NCBI GenBank assembly: GCA_000720805.1
Contig: JODI01000075.1
Span: 1 to 63,916, forward strand
DNA length: 63,916 nucleotides
Direction: 5' to 3'
From: Streptomyces violaceoruber
GTDB taxonomy: Bacteria > Actinomycetota > Actinomycetes > Streptomycetales > Streptomycetaceae
The notes under the pieces were generated by a model. That model did not search any database and was not told the origin of the DNA. It was given only the letters and a program-made list of their open reading frames with translations. Each line of letters begins with the position of its first letter. The first letter of the stretch is position 1. The translations under genes and the position numbers were made by a program. Below are positions 41,076-50,026 of the stretch, one piece after another.

Positions 41076-42692
41076 TCACGGGCTTTCCGACGTGGAGGGG
41101 GAGGCCTCGTCACCCGACGGGGTCTCCTTCTCACAGGTCACCGAGAACGGCACCGAGTTGGACGTCGTGCGCACCGGATCGCGGACCTCGACACTGATCT
41201 CGTTCTCGAAGCTCCCGCTGTCGTCGTCGGTCGTCACGAACGCGGTGTCCTGCTTGGTCCTGCCCTCGCCCTGCGGGAACGAGAGGGTCTTCCACCCCGC
41301 GTCCATGACCTCGCCGTCCCGCGACACCCAGCGATAACTCACCTGTGCCGGCAGGCGGCCCACGGTGAACGTCGCCGTGAAGGCGGGCGCCTCGCCCTGC
41401 GCCGGCGGACAGGTGCCGGTGTACTCCGCGTGTGCGCCCGCCAGAGAGACCTTCACCGACTGCGGCGGTGCGACGGACGCGGACTCGCTGGTCCGGCTGG
41501 GCGTGGGCTCGGGCCCTTCGGTGTTCTTGGACGCGCTGTCACTCACCGAGGGCGAACTCACCCCCGACGTCTTGTTCTTGGTGCCGCCGCTGCCCGCCTC
41601 GTTCCCGTTGTCACGGTTCAGCAGCGCGTACGTCAGTCCCGCGATCGCCAGTGCCAGGGCGACGAGGCCCGCGACCAGCACGACGGCGGTCCGGCGGCTG
41701 CCGGCCCGCCCCGCCGGGGCGCCCGTGGCGGTCGCCGGCCCCGCCGCCGGGGCGGACTGCGTCCACTGGGCCGGACCCGGCGCGGTCGGCGGCTGCTGCT
41801 GACGGGCCGCGACAGTCGGCGGATACGCGTACGGCGCCGGCTGGGCGCTGTCCGCGCGGGGCGTGCCGCCCGCGGCGACGACCCGCAGATCCTGCTCGGC
41901 CCGTTCCGCCGACAGCCGCTCGGCCGGATCCTTGCGCAGCAGCCCCTCGATCACCGGGGCCAGCGGACCGGCCCGGTACGGCGGCGGCAGCTCCTCGTCC
42001 ACGATCGCCCGCAGGGTGCTGAGCGGGGTGTTCTGGCGGAACGGGGAGTGGCCCTCGACCGCCGCGTACAGCAGGACGCCCAGCGACCACAGGTCGGACT
42101 CGGGACCCGGCGTGCGGCCCAGCGCCCGCTCCGGCGCCAGGAACTCGGGGGAGCCGATGACCTCGCCGGTCATGGTCAGCGCGGAGCTGCCCTCGACCAT
42201 CGCGATGCCGAAGTCGGTGAGCACGACCCGGCCGTCGTTCGACATCAGCACGTTGGCCGGTTTCACGTCCCGGTGCAGCACCCCGGCCTCGTGCGCGGCT
42301 CGCAGCGCGGCCAGCACCTCGGCCCCGATGTGCGCGGCGCGCTGCGGGGGCAGCGGGCCCTCGGCGTCCAGCAGCTCGGCGAGCGAGATGCCGCGGACGA
42401 TCTCCATGACGATCCACGGCCGGCCGTCCTCGGTGGCCACGTCGTACACCGTCACCACATTGCGGTTGGCGACCCGGGCCGCCGCCCACGCCTCACGCTC
42501 CAGCCGGGCGTACATCCGCTCGACCTCGGCCCCCTGCAGTCCGGCGGGAGCCCGCACCTCCTTGACGGCGACCTCGCGGTGCAGCACCTCGTCGCGGGCC
42601 CGCCACACGGTTCCCATGCCGCCCTCGCCGAGCGGGGACAGGAGTCGGTAGCGGCCCGCGATCAGACGTTCACTGCCCGGTTCTTCGGACAC
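41076..42692 (-). CDS. Membrane-anchored Ser/Thr protein kinase (PknB-like)
   Basis: 538 residues. The Hanks kinase domain has LGEGGMGTVW (P-loop), VAVKEV (Lys44), HRDVKPANVL and DFGIAM, with the activation loop TMTGEVIGSPEFLAPER. A proline-rich linker leads to one membrane helix (VVLVAGLVALALAIAGLTYA), a Ser/Thr-rich stretch and an extracytoplasmic domain of about 120 residues with two cysteines. It is not a PASTA repeat. GTG 42692 is chosen because the similarity starts at SERLIAGRYRLL and GGGGGA precedes it; ATG 42728 is possible. Convergent with the lipase gene. Confidence 0.9.
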   Translation of the reverse strand: MSEEPGSERLIAGRYRLLSPLGEGGMGTVWRARDEVLHREVAVKEVRAPAGLQGAEVERMYARLEREAWAAARVANRNVVTVYDVATEDGRPWIVMEIVRGISLAELLDAEGPLPPQRAAHIGAEVLAALRAAHEAGVLHRDVKPANVLMSNDGRVVLTDFGIAMVEGSSALTMTGEVIGSPEFLAPERALGRTPGPESDLWSLGVLLYAAVEGHSPFRQNTPLSTLRAIVDEELPPPYRAGPLAPVIEGLLRKDPAERLSAERAEQDLRVVAAGGTPRADSAQPAPYAYPPTVAARQQQPPTAPGPAQWTQSAPAAGPATATGAPAGRAGSRRTAVVLVAGLVALALAIAGLTYALLNRDNGNEAGSGGTKNKTSGVSSPSVSDSASKNTEGPEPTPSRTSESASVAPPQSVKVSLAGAHAEYTGTCPPAQGEAPAFTATFTVGRLPAQVSYRWVSRDGEVMDAGWKTLSFPQGEGRTKQDTAFVTTDDDSGSFENEISVEVRDPVRTTSNSVPFSVTCEKETPSGDEASPSTSESP

Positions 42693-42803
42693 GGGCGTCC
42701 CCCATTCGCATCCGTGCGCATCGTCCACACCGCGTGACGTTCCGCGTGCTGGTCCACGTCGTGTTCCGCGTCGTGTTCCGCGTGTTTTCTCCCCAAAAGT
42801 AGC

Positions 42804-44492
42804 TCAGCCGAGTACGGATGCCGCCCCCTTGAGCACCAATCCGGCCCCAAGGGCCACGACGACGAGCGCTGACACCAGGGGCAGGGTCCTGCGGACCAGG
42901 GCTGTCAGCGGACTGGCCGTCCAGCGCGGACGTCTGTCGAGCACCCGGGTGACACCGGTACCCAGCTTGACGACGGCGAAGCCGGCCCCGGTCAGCGTGA
43001 GGGCGAGCCCGACGCCGTACGCCACGACGAGCAGCAGCCCGAACCAGGCCTGCCCGAGCGCGGCGGCACCGACGAGCACGACCACGGCGGACGGACTGGG
43101 CACGAGGCCACCGGCGAAGCCGAGCAGGATCGTGCCGCGGACGGTGGGGGCGGTGGCGTGGGAGTGGGTGTGGCCGCCGTGGGTGTGGGTCAAAGGGGTG
43201 CCGCTGTGGTTGTGCTCGTGGTCGTGGTCGTGCTCGTGGGGGTGCGGGTGATCGTGCGTGTGGGTGGGGGCTGCGGGAGCGGTGGTCGAGACGGCGGTCG
43301 CGGTGGTGTGGCCGTGCGCGGCCGCCAGGGCCAGCGGACGGTCGGGGGCTGCGGCGGACTCGTGCAGATGGCTGTGGTCGTGGCCGTGCCCGTGCTCGTG
43401 ACCGGCGTCATGTCCGTGTCCGTGCCCGTCGGCGTGCCCGTGCCCGTGCCCGTGGTTCCGGTGGGGCCAGGCCCGTCGTAGCAGGGTCAGTCCGGCCCCC
43501 GTCACGAGGACGCCGCTCGCGATGCCCAGCCAGGTGATCACCGAGGGCGCCGCCGCCGAGCCGGCCGTCACCAGGAGGCCGAGGGCGACCACGCCCAGGG
43601 TGTGGGTGACCGTGACCGAGGCGGCCAGGGGCAGGACGTCCTTCATCCGGGCCTTGCCGCCGCGGGCGGCGGCCACCGCGGCCATCAGGGTCTTGCCGTG
43701 GCCCGGGGCGAGCGCGTGCATCGCGCCCAGTGCGACGGCGATGAGGATCGCCAGCGCGGCGAAGCCGACGGTGAGATCGTGCCGGGCGACGAGGGAGTCC
43801 AGGGCCCGCGTCCAGCGGTCGGCGCCGCGCGGAAGGACGGAGGCGGCCGGGGCGTCCGTGCCGGCGTCGGACAGGGCCGGACCGCCGGGGCGCACCCGGA
43901 GCGACGCGGTCGCGGTGTCGGCGGGGGAGGAGAGCAGCTCTTTGGGGTACGTGGTCAGTTCGCGCGACAACGAGTCCTTCGGCACGTCCGACGCGGCGAG
44001 CGTCATCCGGTCGCCGCGCGCGGTGATCTCCCGCCAGCCGGGGCCGGTGGAGGTACCCGCGCTGCGGAAGCCGAGGGAGACGGTGTCGTTCTCGGGGAGG
44101 GGCGCGGTGAGCCGGCACTCCACGCGGAGGGTGTCGAGCCCTGCCTGGCCGGGGCGCAGGCGCGCGTGGCTGCTCCGCGCGGTGAGGGCGACGGTACGGC
44201 CGTCGACGGTGACCTCGCTGTCCCGCGCCGCTGTCGCACACCGCTGCCGGGCCCACTCGGTCGTGCCGAGCTTTTCCAGGTCCGGCTTGGCCTGGGTCGC
44301 GGGGATCTCGGCGAGATCCTCGACGTGGTCGACGCGCAGTTCGCCGGGGGCGGCCACGAGACCGTCGTACCGGTTGACGGTGAAGTTGCCGAGCGGGTGG
44401 GCGCTCGCGGCCCCGGAGGGGACCAGTACGAGCGCGCAGGCAGCCGTGAGAACGGCCGCGCCAGAGGCGAACAGGCGGCGGGGGCAGGTCAC
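42804..44492 (-). CDS. NicO-family nickel/cobalt transporter with long His-rich insert
   Basis: 562 residues: signal peptide, an extracytoplasmic domain of about 200 residues (LGNFTVNRYDGLVAAPGELR), then the NicO membrane part with LGAMHALAPGHGKTLMAAVA and FAGGLVPSPSAVVVLVGAAA. Between the membrane halves lie two histidine-rich stretches (NHGHGHGHADGHGHGHD; THDHPHPHEHDHDHEHNHSG) that should bind several metal ions. GTG 44492 overlaps the TPR gene's stop as GTGA, so it is translated from the same message. Efflux of nickel or cobalt is the best guess; sulfite-exporter relatives exist. Confidence 0.85.
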   Translation of the reverse strand: MTCPRRLFASGAAVLTAACALVLVPSGAASAHPLGNFTVNRYDGLVAAPGELRVDHVEDLAEIPATQAKPDLEKLGTTEWARQRCATAARDSEVTVDGRTVALTARSSHARLRPGQAGLDTLRVECRLTAPLPENDTVSLGFRSAGTSTGPGWREITARGDRMTLAASDVPKDSLSRELTTYPKELLSSPADTATASLRVRPGGPALSDAGTDAPAASVLPRGADRWTRALDSLVARHDLTVGFAALAILIAVALGAMHALAPGHGKTLMAAVAAARGGKARMKDVLPLAASVTVTHTLGVVALGLLVTAGSAAAPSVITWLGIASGVLVTGAGLTLLRRAWPHRNHGHGHGHADGHGHGHDAGHEHGHGHDHSHLHESAAAPDRPLALAAAHGHTTATAVSTTAPAAPTHTHDHPHPHEHDHDHEHNHSGTPLTHTHGGHTHSHATAPTVRGTILLGFAGGLVPSPSAVVVLVGAAALGQAWFGLLLVVAYGVGLALTLTGAGFAVVKLGTGVTRVLDRRPRWTASPLTALVRRTLPLVSALVVVALGAGLVLKGAASVLG

Positions 44493-46117
44493 TTGACGGC
44501 CTCCAGTGCCTTACGGGCCGCACGGGCGCCCAGGGGGGAGAAGCCGGGGTTCAGCTTCAGCGCCGCCGCCAGATGCGTGCGGGCGTCCTCCTTGTGGCCG
44601 GTGGCACGCTCGATGATCCCCCGGTGGTAGAGGAAGGCGGCGCTGCGGTAGCCGGTGGCGGTGGCCCGGCGGGCGTACGGCAGGGCCTCCTCGTCACGGC
44701 CGTTGACGTGCAGGGCCCAGGCCAAGGCGTCCGCCGTGTGCACGGTGTGGCGGCGAGCCCACTCGGCGCGGGCCGCGCGCAGCGCCTCGGCCTTGTCGCC
44801 GTGGTCGGCGGCGGCGAGCGCGGTGTCCAGGTCGGCGTTGACCTTGTTGGCGCGCGCGAGAGCCGTCCAGGCGTCGACGAGGGCGTACTGGTCGCGGGCC
44901 TTCGCCGCGTCGCCCTCGGCCCCGCGGTCCTCGTACAGTTCGCCGAGTTCGACGAGCGGGCCGGGCAGCGGGTAGCGGGCGACGACGGCCTCCATGCCCT
45001 TGATCGCGGCGGCTCGGTCACCGCTCGCGGCCTGGGCACGGGCCCGGCCCTCCAGCGCCGGGAGGTAGTTCTCGTCGGCGGCCAGGGCGCGCGCGTAGTC
45101 GTTCAGGGCCGCCTCGTAGTCGCCCTGGTTCCAGGCGAGTTGGCCGAGCGCGGCGGAGACGTACGCGATGTCCCCGGGCGCGGTGGAGGTGGCGAGCGCC
45201 TGTTCCAGCACGCGTCGGGCGGTGGCCACGTCGCCGCGCAGCTCGCGCACGTACGCGTAACGCGTGAAGACGGGGACGCCCGGTCGCCGGGTGTCCGCGA
45301 GGTCGGCCGCCTTCGACGCCTCGTCGTAGCGGCCGAGTTCGACGAGGGCGTCGATACGGGAGGACAGCGCGCGTTCGCTGTACGGGTTCTGCTTCAGGGT
45401 CCGGTCGGCGTAGGCGAGCGCGTTCCCGAAGTCGTGCCGGGCGGCGGCGAGGGCCGCGCGGCCGGCGAGGGCCTGGTCGTTGTCCGGCTTCAGCGCGAGC
45501 GAGCGCTTCAGGGCCTGCTCGGCCTGCGGGTAGCGCGAGGGATCACCCTTGGTCCGTGCCTGCTCGACGTAGGCGAGCCCGAGGGTGGCCCAGCCGCCGA
45601 AGTCCTTGGGCTGGGCGCGCAGATGGGTCTGCAGGGCGGTGATGCTCGCGTCCAGGTCACCCTTGCCGAGCAACTCCGGCGACAGGGCGGCCGACGAGGA
45701 CACCACCGCCGTACCCCGGCCGTCCCGCACGGCCCCCACCACGACGGCCCCGGCGGTCATCGCGACCGCCAACAGCGCGGCACACCCCACCAGTTGCACC
45801 CCCCGCCAGCGCCGCCCGGCTGCGGCGACCCGCCGCACAGCGGCAACCCGCGCGTCCACGCCGGAGCCGGCCTGTCCGGCTGCGTCCGCTGCCGACGTCT
45901 CAGGGGCTGCGGCCACTGGCGTGTCAGCATCTGCGGCCACTGGCGTGCCCACGGATGCGGCGCCCGGAGCGTCGGCCTCCACGGCGGGCGGCTTGACGGA
46001 CGCCGTCGTGGAGGGCCCGGCTTCCGGATCCGTCGGCTTCGTGGTGTCCGACGGGTCGGCCTGCGGGGCGTCCGCCGCGCGGTCGGCGGGGTCGCTGTCG
46101 TGCGTGGGCGGGGCCAT
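44489..46117 (-). CDS. Membrane-anchored TPR-repeat protein
   Basis: 542 residues. A Pro/Ala/Asp-rich cytoplasmic N-terminus of about 100 residues precedes one membrane helix (LVGCAALLAVAMTAGAVVVG). Ten or more tetratricopeptide-like repeats follow outside (GWATLGLAYVEQARTKGDPS; PDNDQALAGRAALAAARHDF; SAALGQLAWNQGDYEAALND). Such proteins organise complexes. It lies between DUF4331 and NicO in a conserved-looking operon and its stop overlaps the NicO start. Confidence 0.88.
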   Translation of the reverse strand: MAPPTHDSDPADRAADAPQADPSDTTKPTDPEAGPSTTASVKPPAVEADAPGAASVGTPVAADADTPVAAAPETSAADAAGQAGSGVDARVAAVRRVAAAGRRWRGVQLVGCAALLAVAMTAGAVVVGAVRDGRGTAVVSSSAALSPELLGKGDLDASITALQTHLRAQPKDFGGWATLGLAYVEQARTKGDPSRYPQAEQALKRSLALKPDNDQALAGRAALAAARHDFGNALAYADRTLKQNPYSERALSSRIDALVELGRYDEASKAADLADTRRPGVPVFTRYAYVRELRGDVATARRVLEQALATSTAPGDIAYVSAALGQLAWNQGDYEAALNDYARALAADENYLPALEGRARAQAASGDRAAAIKGMEAVVARYPLPGPLVELGELYEDRGAEGDAAKARDQYALVDAWTALARANKVNADLDTALAAADHGDKAEALRAARAEWARRHTVHTADALAWALHVNGRDEEALPYARRATATGYRSAAFLYHRGIIERATGHKEDARTHLAAALKLNPGFSPLGARAARKALEAVK

Positions 46118-46259
46118 GCCCTCTCCTCGGTCGGCTTGCTGTGCGCGGAACGTGTCGTACGGCGGCGCGGCCCGCGCCGTGGGGGATGGATACGAGCGGG
46201 CCGCGCCAGTCGAGGGGACGGGCTCTCGGCCGTGGGGCCGGGAGGGGCCGTCCGCGTTT

Positions 46260-47792
46260 CTAGTAAGCCCGGTCCCGCATCCGGCGCCACCACATCAGGG
46301 CCCCGCCGATCAGCAGGATGCCGAGGGCGCCCGCGCCCGCCGAGCCGGCGATCAGGGTCATGTTGTCCTTGCCGCCCGCGCCCGCCGGCTGCAGGGCGTC
46401 ACCGAGCTGGCTGCGGACGTCGGCACCGTCGGTCGTGCCCTTGGCGAGCGGACCCCGCGAGCCCTCCGTCGGCAGTGCGACGTACGGGAAGGCGTGCTCG
46501 AAGTTCTTGTCGTTCTTGTCGACCGCGTCGCCCAGGTCGTTCTTCGCGCCGAGCAGTTCACCCTCGACGACCTGCAGCGAGGCGTCGATGACGTCGTCGG
46601 TCAGCCGGCGGCCGTTCGGGAAGCCCGCGTTGTCGCCGTCGAGGACGCCCAGCCGCTTCGGGCTGGCGGCGGGCTTGATCGAGGTGTTGAGGCGCAGTTC
46701 CTCCGACGGGCGCACGTACGGGGGCTGGTTGAGGCCCTTGACGCCCTTGAGGAATACGTCGACGAGGTCGTTGCGCGGCTCGGCCGGCGCCTTGATCTTG
46801 TAGATGGCCTCGATGAGCTTCGGCAGCTCGGGGTTGGTGACGTTCTTCAGGAACTGCCCGTCGTCCCACGGCGCGGACGCGTTGAACTTGTCCTTGTCCT
46901 TCAGCGGGTTGACGACCTCGTTGACGAGCGGGTTGCCCAGGCGCGAGACCTGCGCGTAGTAGCCCTGCGCGTTCCGGCGCTGCGTGGTCGACCAGACGCC
47001 CACGATCGGTTGCTCGTGCGACTCGGTGATCATGTCGTTCGGCACCTGGAGGGCGATCGAGTTGACGTTGTAGCCCTTGAGGGTGTCGTTGCCGACCTCG
47101 GTGAGGTTCCCGCCGTACAGCAGGTCGAAGACCCGCAGGTCCAGGAAGAACGGGTCGTCGGCCTGCCCGGCGAAGGTCTGCGCGCCGTTGGTGAGCTTGT
47201 GCACCGCCTGCTTGCGCAGCGTGTTGTAGTCCGGCATCGACGCCTTGCCGACGTTCGACGGCGCGACCGGCACGTCGTCGGCGACCTTCGTCTTGTAGAC
47301 GACCTTCTGGTGGCGCAGCTTGACCAGCTCGATGTCGTACGTCTGCGTGACGTTGAGGTCCGGGTCGTCCAGGCTGGTGACCGGACCCGTGTTGTAGAGG
47401 AAGGTCTTCTTGTTCTTCGTGTGCGTCTTGAACGTGTACCGGAACAGCAGGTCGCCCTGCGCGTCACCGTCGTTGTCGATGTGCAGGTCGTACTGGGCGT
47501 CCTCGGCGAACGGGAAGAAGTTCGGTCCGCCCGCGGGCTCCTCGAACGGGATCCAGTTGGCCACGATCGTCGTCGTGTCCGGCTTGTCCGGGCTGACGAA
47601 CGCGTACACGTCCGTGTTGTCGTACTGCGGCTGCCCCGAGATCAGCGGGGCCTCCCGGTGGCTGGAGGCGGAGGCCGCCCCCGGTTCCAGCGTGGCCACA
47701 CCGGCGGCTGCGAGCCCCCCGGCGGCCAGTGCACCACATATGAGGGTCACGAGGCTCCGGTGTCCCGTGCCGCGCGTGGAGTTAGGTGTCAT
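46260..47792 (-). CDS. DUF4331 domain protein, secreted and C-terminally membrane-anchored
   Basis: 510 residues. A signal peptide (to about residue 40, ASASS) is followed by SSHREAPLISGQPQYDNTDV, the start of the DUF4331 domain, and ends with a membrane anchor (LIAGSAGAGALGILLIGGAL) and WWRRMRDR. DUF4331 proteins are extracytoplasmic with unknown function. ATG 47792 is about 30 bases after a SigK-like promoter. First gene of the operon DUF4331-TPR-NicO, divergent from the sigma factor. Confidence 0.9.
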   Translation of the reverse strand: MTPNSTRGTGHRSLVTLICGALAAGGLAAAGVATLEPGAASASSHREAPLISGQPQYDNTDVYAFVSPDKPDTTTIVANWIPFEEPAGGPNFFPFAEDAQYDLHIDNDGDAQGDLLFRYTFKTHTKNKKTFLYNTGPVTSLDDPDLNVTQTYDIELVKLRHQKVVYKTKVADDVPVAPSNVGKASMPDYNTLRKQAVHKLTNGAQTFAGQADDPFFLDLRVFDLLYGGNLTEVGNDTLKGYNVNSIALQVPNDMITESHEQPIVGVWSTTQRRNAQGYYAQVSRLGNPLVNEVVNPLKDKDKFNASAPWDDGQFLKNVTNPELPKLIEAIYKIKAPAEPRNDLVDVFLKGVKGLNQPPYVRPSEELRLNTSIKPAASPKRLGVLDGDNAGFPNGRRLTDDVIDASLQVVEGELLGAKNDLGDAVDKNDKNFEHAFPYVALPTEGSRGPLAKGTTDGADVRSQLGDALQPAGAGGKDNMTLIAGSAGAGALGILLIGGALMWWRRMRDRAY

Positions 47793-47830
47793 GCCGTCCG
47801 TCCTCAGTGCCAACTTGCCTGACGAACGCC

Positions 47831-47858
47831 ATTCGGAGCGATCGGCAGAGTGGATTGG
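47831..47858 (-). promoter_or_regulatory. SigK-like ECF promoter for the DUF4331 operon
   Basis: On the minus strand CCAATCC (47852-47858) and CCGAAT (47831-47836) are separated by 15-16 bases. This resembles the mycobacterial SigK consensus CCATCC-N16/17-CCGAAT as I remember it. The start codon is about 39 bases downstream of the -10 motif. Confidence 0.55.
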
Positions 47859-47942
47859 TCGAATCCCAAACGTTCTTACGGAGGTCCCCCAAACTTGTTT
47901 CATCGGCGGCGACCCGCGTTTTCGGCCCGCTGATCCGTAACC

Positions 47943-47969
47943 CCATCCGGAGGTGGGTTGGTTGCGAAT
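47943..47969 (+). promoter_or_regulatory. SigK-like ECF promoter for the sigma factor gene
   Basis: CCATCC (47943-47948), 15 bases, GCGAAT (47964-47969). Same pattern and spacing as the divergent promoter, so the sigma factor may drive both sides. If used, transcription would start near 47976, which rules out the ATG at 47968 and favours TTG 48025. Confidence 0.5.
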
Positions 47970-48024
47970 GCCTCGAGGGACGGGACGGCGGCCCAGATGC
48001 GGTCTGGCTGGAGGGGGAGACGAG

Positions 48025-48567
48025 TTGGAGGCGGACGAACTGCTGGTCATGGTGGCCGGTGGTGACCAGAGGGCGTTCGAGGAGTTGTACGGCCTGGTGT
48101 CCGGACCGGTGTTCGGGCTCGTGAAGCGGGTCCTGCGGGATCCGGCGCAGTCGGAGGAGGTGGCGCAGGAGGTGCTGCTCGAACTGTGGCGCTCCGCCGC
48201 CCGCTTCGACCCGGGCCGCGGCAGCGCCCTGTCGTGGGTCCTCACCCTCGCCCACCGCCGGGCCGTCGACCGGGTGCGCAGCGCCCGCGCGGCCGGCGAA
48301 CGCGAACAGCGTGAGGCCCAGCGCGCCCACCACCCCGCCTTCGACCAGGTCACCGAGGAGGTCGAGGCCGGTCTGGAACGCGAGTGGGTGCGCCACTGCC
48401 TGGACCGCCTCACCGCGCTGCAGCGCCAGTCGGTGACGCTCGCCTACTACGACGGCTATACGTACCGTGAAGTGGCCGAGCGGCTCTCCCTGCCGCTGGG
48501 TACGGTCAAGACGAGGATGCGCGACGGACTCACCCGGCTGCGCGAGTGCCTGGGAGGTGTCGCATGA
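48025..48567 (+). CDS. sigK: ECF RNA polymerase sigma factor, SigK type
   Basis: 180 residues from TTG 48025. Region 2 is FEELYGLVSGPVFGLVKRVL with VAQEVLLELWRSAARF and LSWVLTLAHRRAVDRVRSAR. Region 4 is LQRQSVTLAYYDGYTYREVA with LPLGTVKTRMRDGLTRLREC. The TTG start has GGAGGGGGAGA before it and lies downstream of the SigK-like promoter; ATG 47968 would add 19 unrelated residues. The RskA-like anti-sigma gene overlaps its stop (ATGA), the standard sigK-rskA pairing. Confidence 0.88.
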   Translation: MEADELLVMVAGGDQRAFEELYGLVSGPVFGLVKRVLRDPAQSEEVAQEVLLELWRSAARFDPGRGSALSWVLTLAHRRAVDRVRSARAAGEREQREAQRAHHPAFDQVTEEVEAGLEREWVRHCLDRLTALQRQSVTLAYYDGYTYREVAERLSLPLGTVKTRMRDGLTRLRECLGGVA

Positions 48568-49382
48568 GCCTGTTCCGCCGTGAGGACCTCCACTCCCTCG
48601 CCGCCCCCTACGCCCTCGACGCCTTGGAGCCCGCCGAGCGGGTCCGTTTCGAGAAGCACCTCAAGGACTGCGCGAGTTGTGCCGCCGAGGTCCGCGCTCT
48701 GGCCGAGGACGCCGTCCGCCTGGCCTGGTCCACGGCCGCCCCGCCGCCGGCTGCGCTGCGCGACCGGGTGCTGGCCGCCGTACGCACGACTCCGCAGGAA
48801 CCCGTCAGGCAGGACGCGGCACGCACAGCCCGCACGCGGGCCCCACAACTGCCGCCGCATGTGTGGGGCGTGCAGCCGCCGCCGGCGCGCTCCCACGCGC
48901 CCCGCCGGCGCTCCCTGTTCGTGCCGTTCGCGACCGCTACGGCCGCCGCGGCCCTCGTGGTCGCGTCCCTGTTCGCCGTCCAGGCCAACCAGACGCGGGA
49001 CCAGCTGAACGCCGAGCGGGCGCAGTCACGTGAGATCGCCCACGTTCTCGCCGCTCCAGACGCTCGGGCGACGGCCGGGAAGGACACCCGGGGCGGAAGT
49101 ATCGGAGTGGTCGCTTCCGCATCTGAGGGGCGCGCGGTCGTCACCCTCAGCGGATACGCCGACCTGCCGGGCGACCGCGTGCACCAACTGTGGCTCATGC
49201 GCCCCGACGCGCAACCGCGCTCCCTCGGGCTCTTCGACGGCGACACGCCCTTGGTCACCTCCGGCCTGAACAAGGCGGCGACGTCACTGGCTGTGACCGT
49301 CGAGCCGAACGGGGGCTCACCGCAGCCCACCACCCAGCCGGTTGTCCAACTCGCCCTGAAATCAGTCGGATTCGGAGAGTGA
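48564..49382 (+). CDS. RskA-type anti-sigma factor
   Basis: 272 residues. The cytoplasmic anti-sigma part (LHSLAAPYALDALEPAERVR) includes a zinc motif His32-x3-Cys36-x2-Cys39 (HLKDCASC). One membrane helix follows (FATATAAAALVVASLFAVQA), then an extracytoplasmic RskA domain (VVTLSGYADLPGDRVHQLWL). It should hold the sigma factor until regulated proteolysis releases it. ATG 48564 overlaps the sigma stop. Confidence 0.92.
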   Translation: MSLFRREDLHSLAAPYALDALEPAERVRFEKHLKDCASCAAEVRALAEDAVRLAWSTAAPPPAALRDRVLAAVRTTPQEPVRQDAARTARTRAPQLPPHVWGVQPPPARSHAPRRRSLFVPFATATAAAALVVASLFAVQANQTRDQLNAERAQSREIAHVLAAPDARATAGKDTRGGSIGVVASASEGRAVVTLSGYADLPGDRVHQLWLMRPDAQPRSLGLFDGDTPLVTSGLNKAATSLAVTVEPNGGSPQPTTQPVVQLALKSVGFGE

Positions 49383-49507
49383 CCGGGGGGAGTCGTCAAC
49401 CGCCTTACGGGGAAGGTGAATCCTGTGACCGCGATACACGAGTGCCCCGAGGGAGCGATAGGGTTACTCTGCCCGGGCCGGGTGGACTCGTACGGGTGGG
49501 GAGTGAC

Positions 49508-49777
49508 ATGGAGCAGATAACAGTGCGCAGCAGGGCGAGGGTCCCTGCGATCACGTGTGGGAGCAGCGCGACCAGTTCGCGTCTCGACCGCCATCTCTCG
49601 GTGCTGGGCGGTCCTGCCGTCCCACAGGTCGAGACGGCCGAGGCGACCTCGCTGATGCGTGAGCTGACCGCACGTGAGCCGGCGAAGGGCCGCAGCGCCA
49701 GGGGAGCACGCGTACGCCGCGTCTCGCTCTTCGCGCCCCTGCGGCGGCTGCGTCGTTCACTGTTCGGCGGACGCTGA
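49508..49777 (+). CDS. Small basic protein of unknown function, 89 residues
   Basis: Starts MEQITVRSRARVP at ATG 49508 with GGGGAGTG upstream. It is rich in Arg and Ser, has no membrane segment, and ends VSLFAPLRRLRRSLFGGR, a short amphipathic basic tail that could touch membrane or nucleic acid. It follows the anti-sigma gene after 125 bases and is closed by a hairpin at 49791. No family recognised. Confidence 0.6.
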   Translation: MEQITVRSRARVPAITCGSSATSSRLDRHLSVLGGPAVPQVETAEATSLMRELTAREPAKGRSARGARVRRVSLFAPLRRLRRSLFGGR

Positions 49778-49790
49778 GCGACACCGGCGT

Positions 49791-49810
49791 TCCTCGGGCC
49801 GTCCCGAGGA
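49791..49810 (+). terminator. Terminator-like hairpin after the small basic protein gene
   Basis: TCCTCGGG (49791-49798) pairs with CCCGAGGA (49803-49810) around CCGT, 14 bases after the stop codon. Confidence 0.6.
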
Positions 49811-50026
49811 GCCCTCGCTCGGGTTGCCACGCCGTTCCGGCGCGACGCCGTGCCTCCGTCATCCGTCATCCCCACGGCACACGGCGGCGCACCGGATGTG
49901 GCTCCCGAGCGCGGGGCAAGACCCCCGTCCATGCCCCGCGCCCGAGCCCGTGCTGCCCGCACGCCTCCACCCCGCGTGCCCGACAGCCCGTTCCGTACGG
50001 GCGTTGACCGGCTCACCGGCGCCGGC

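Noticed and set aside
45585..47822. A 745-codon plus-strand frame opposite the TPR and DUF4331 genes
   Set aside because: Low-complexity Val/Arg/Gly composition and no recognisable domain; the minus-strand genes have signal peptides, anchors and family motifs.
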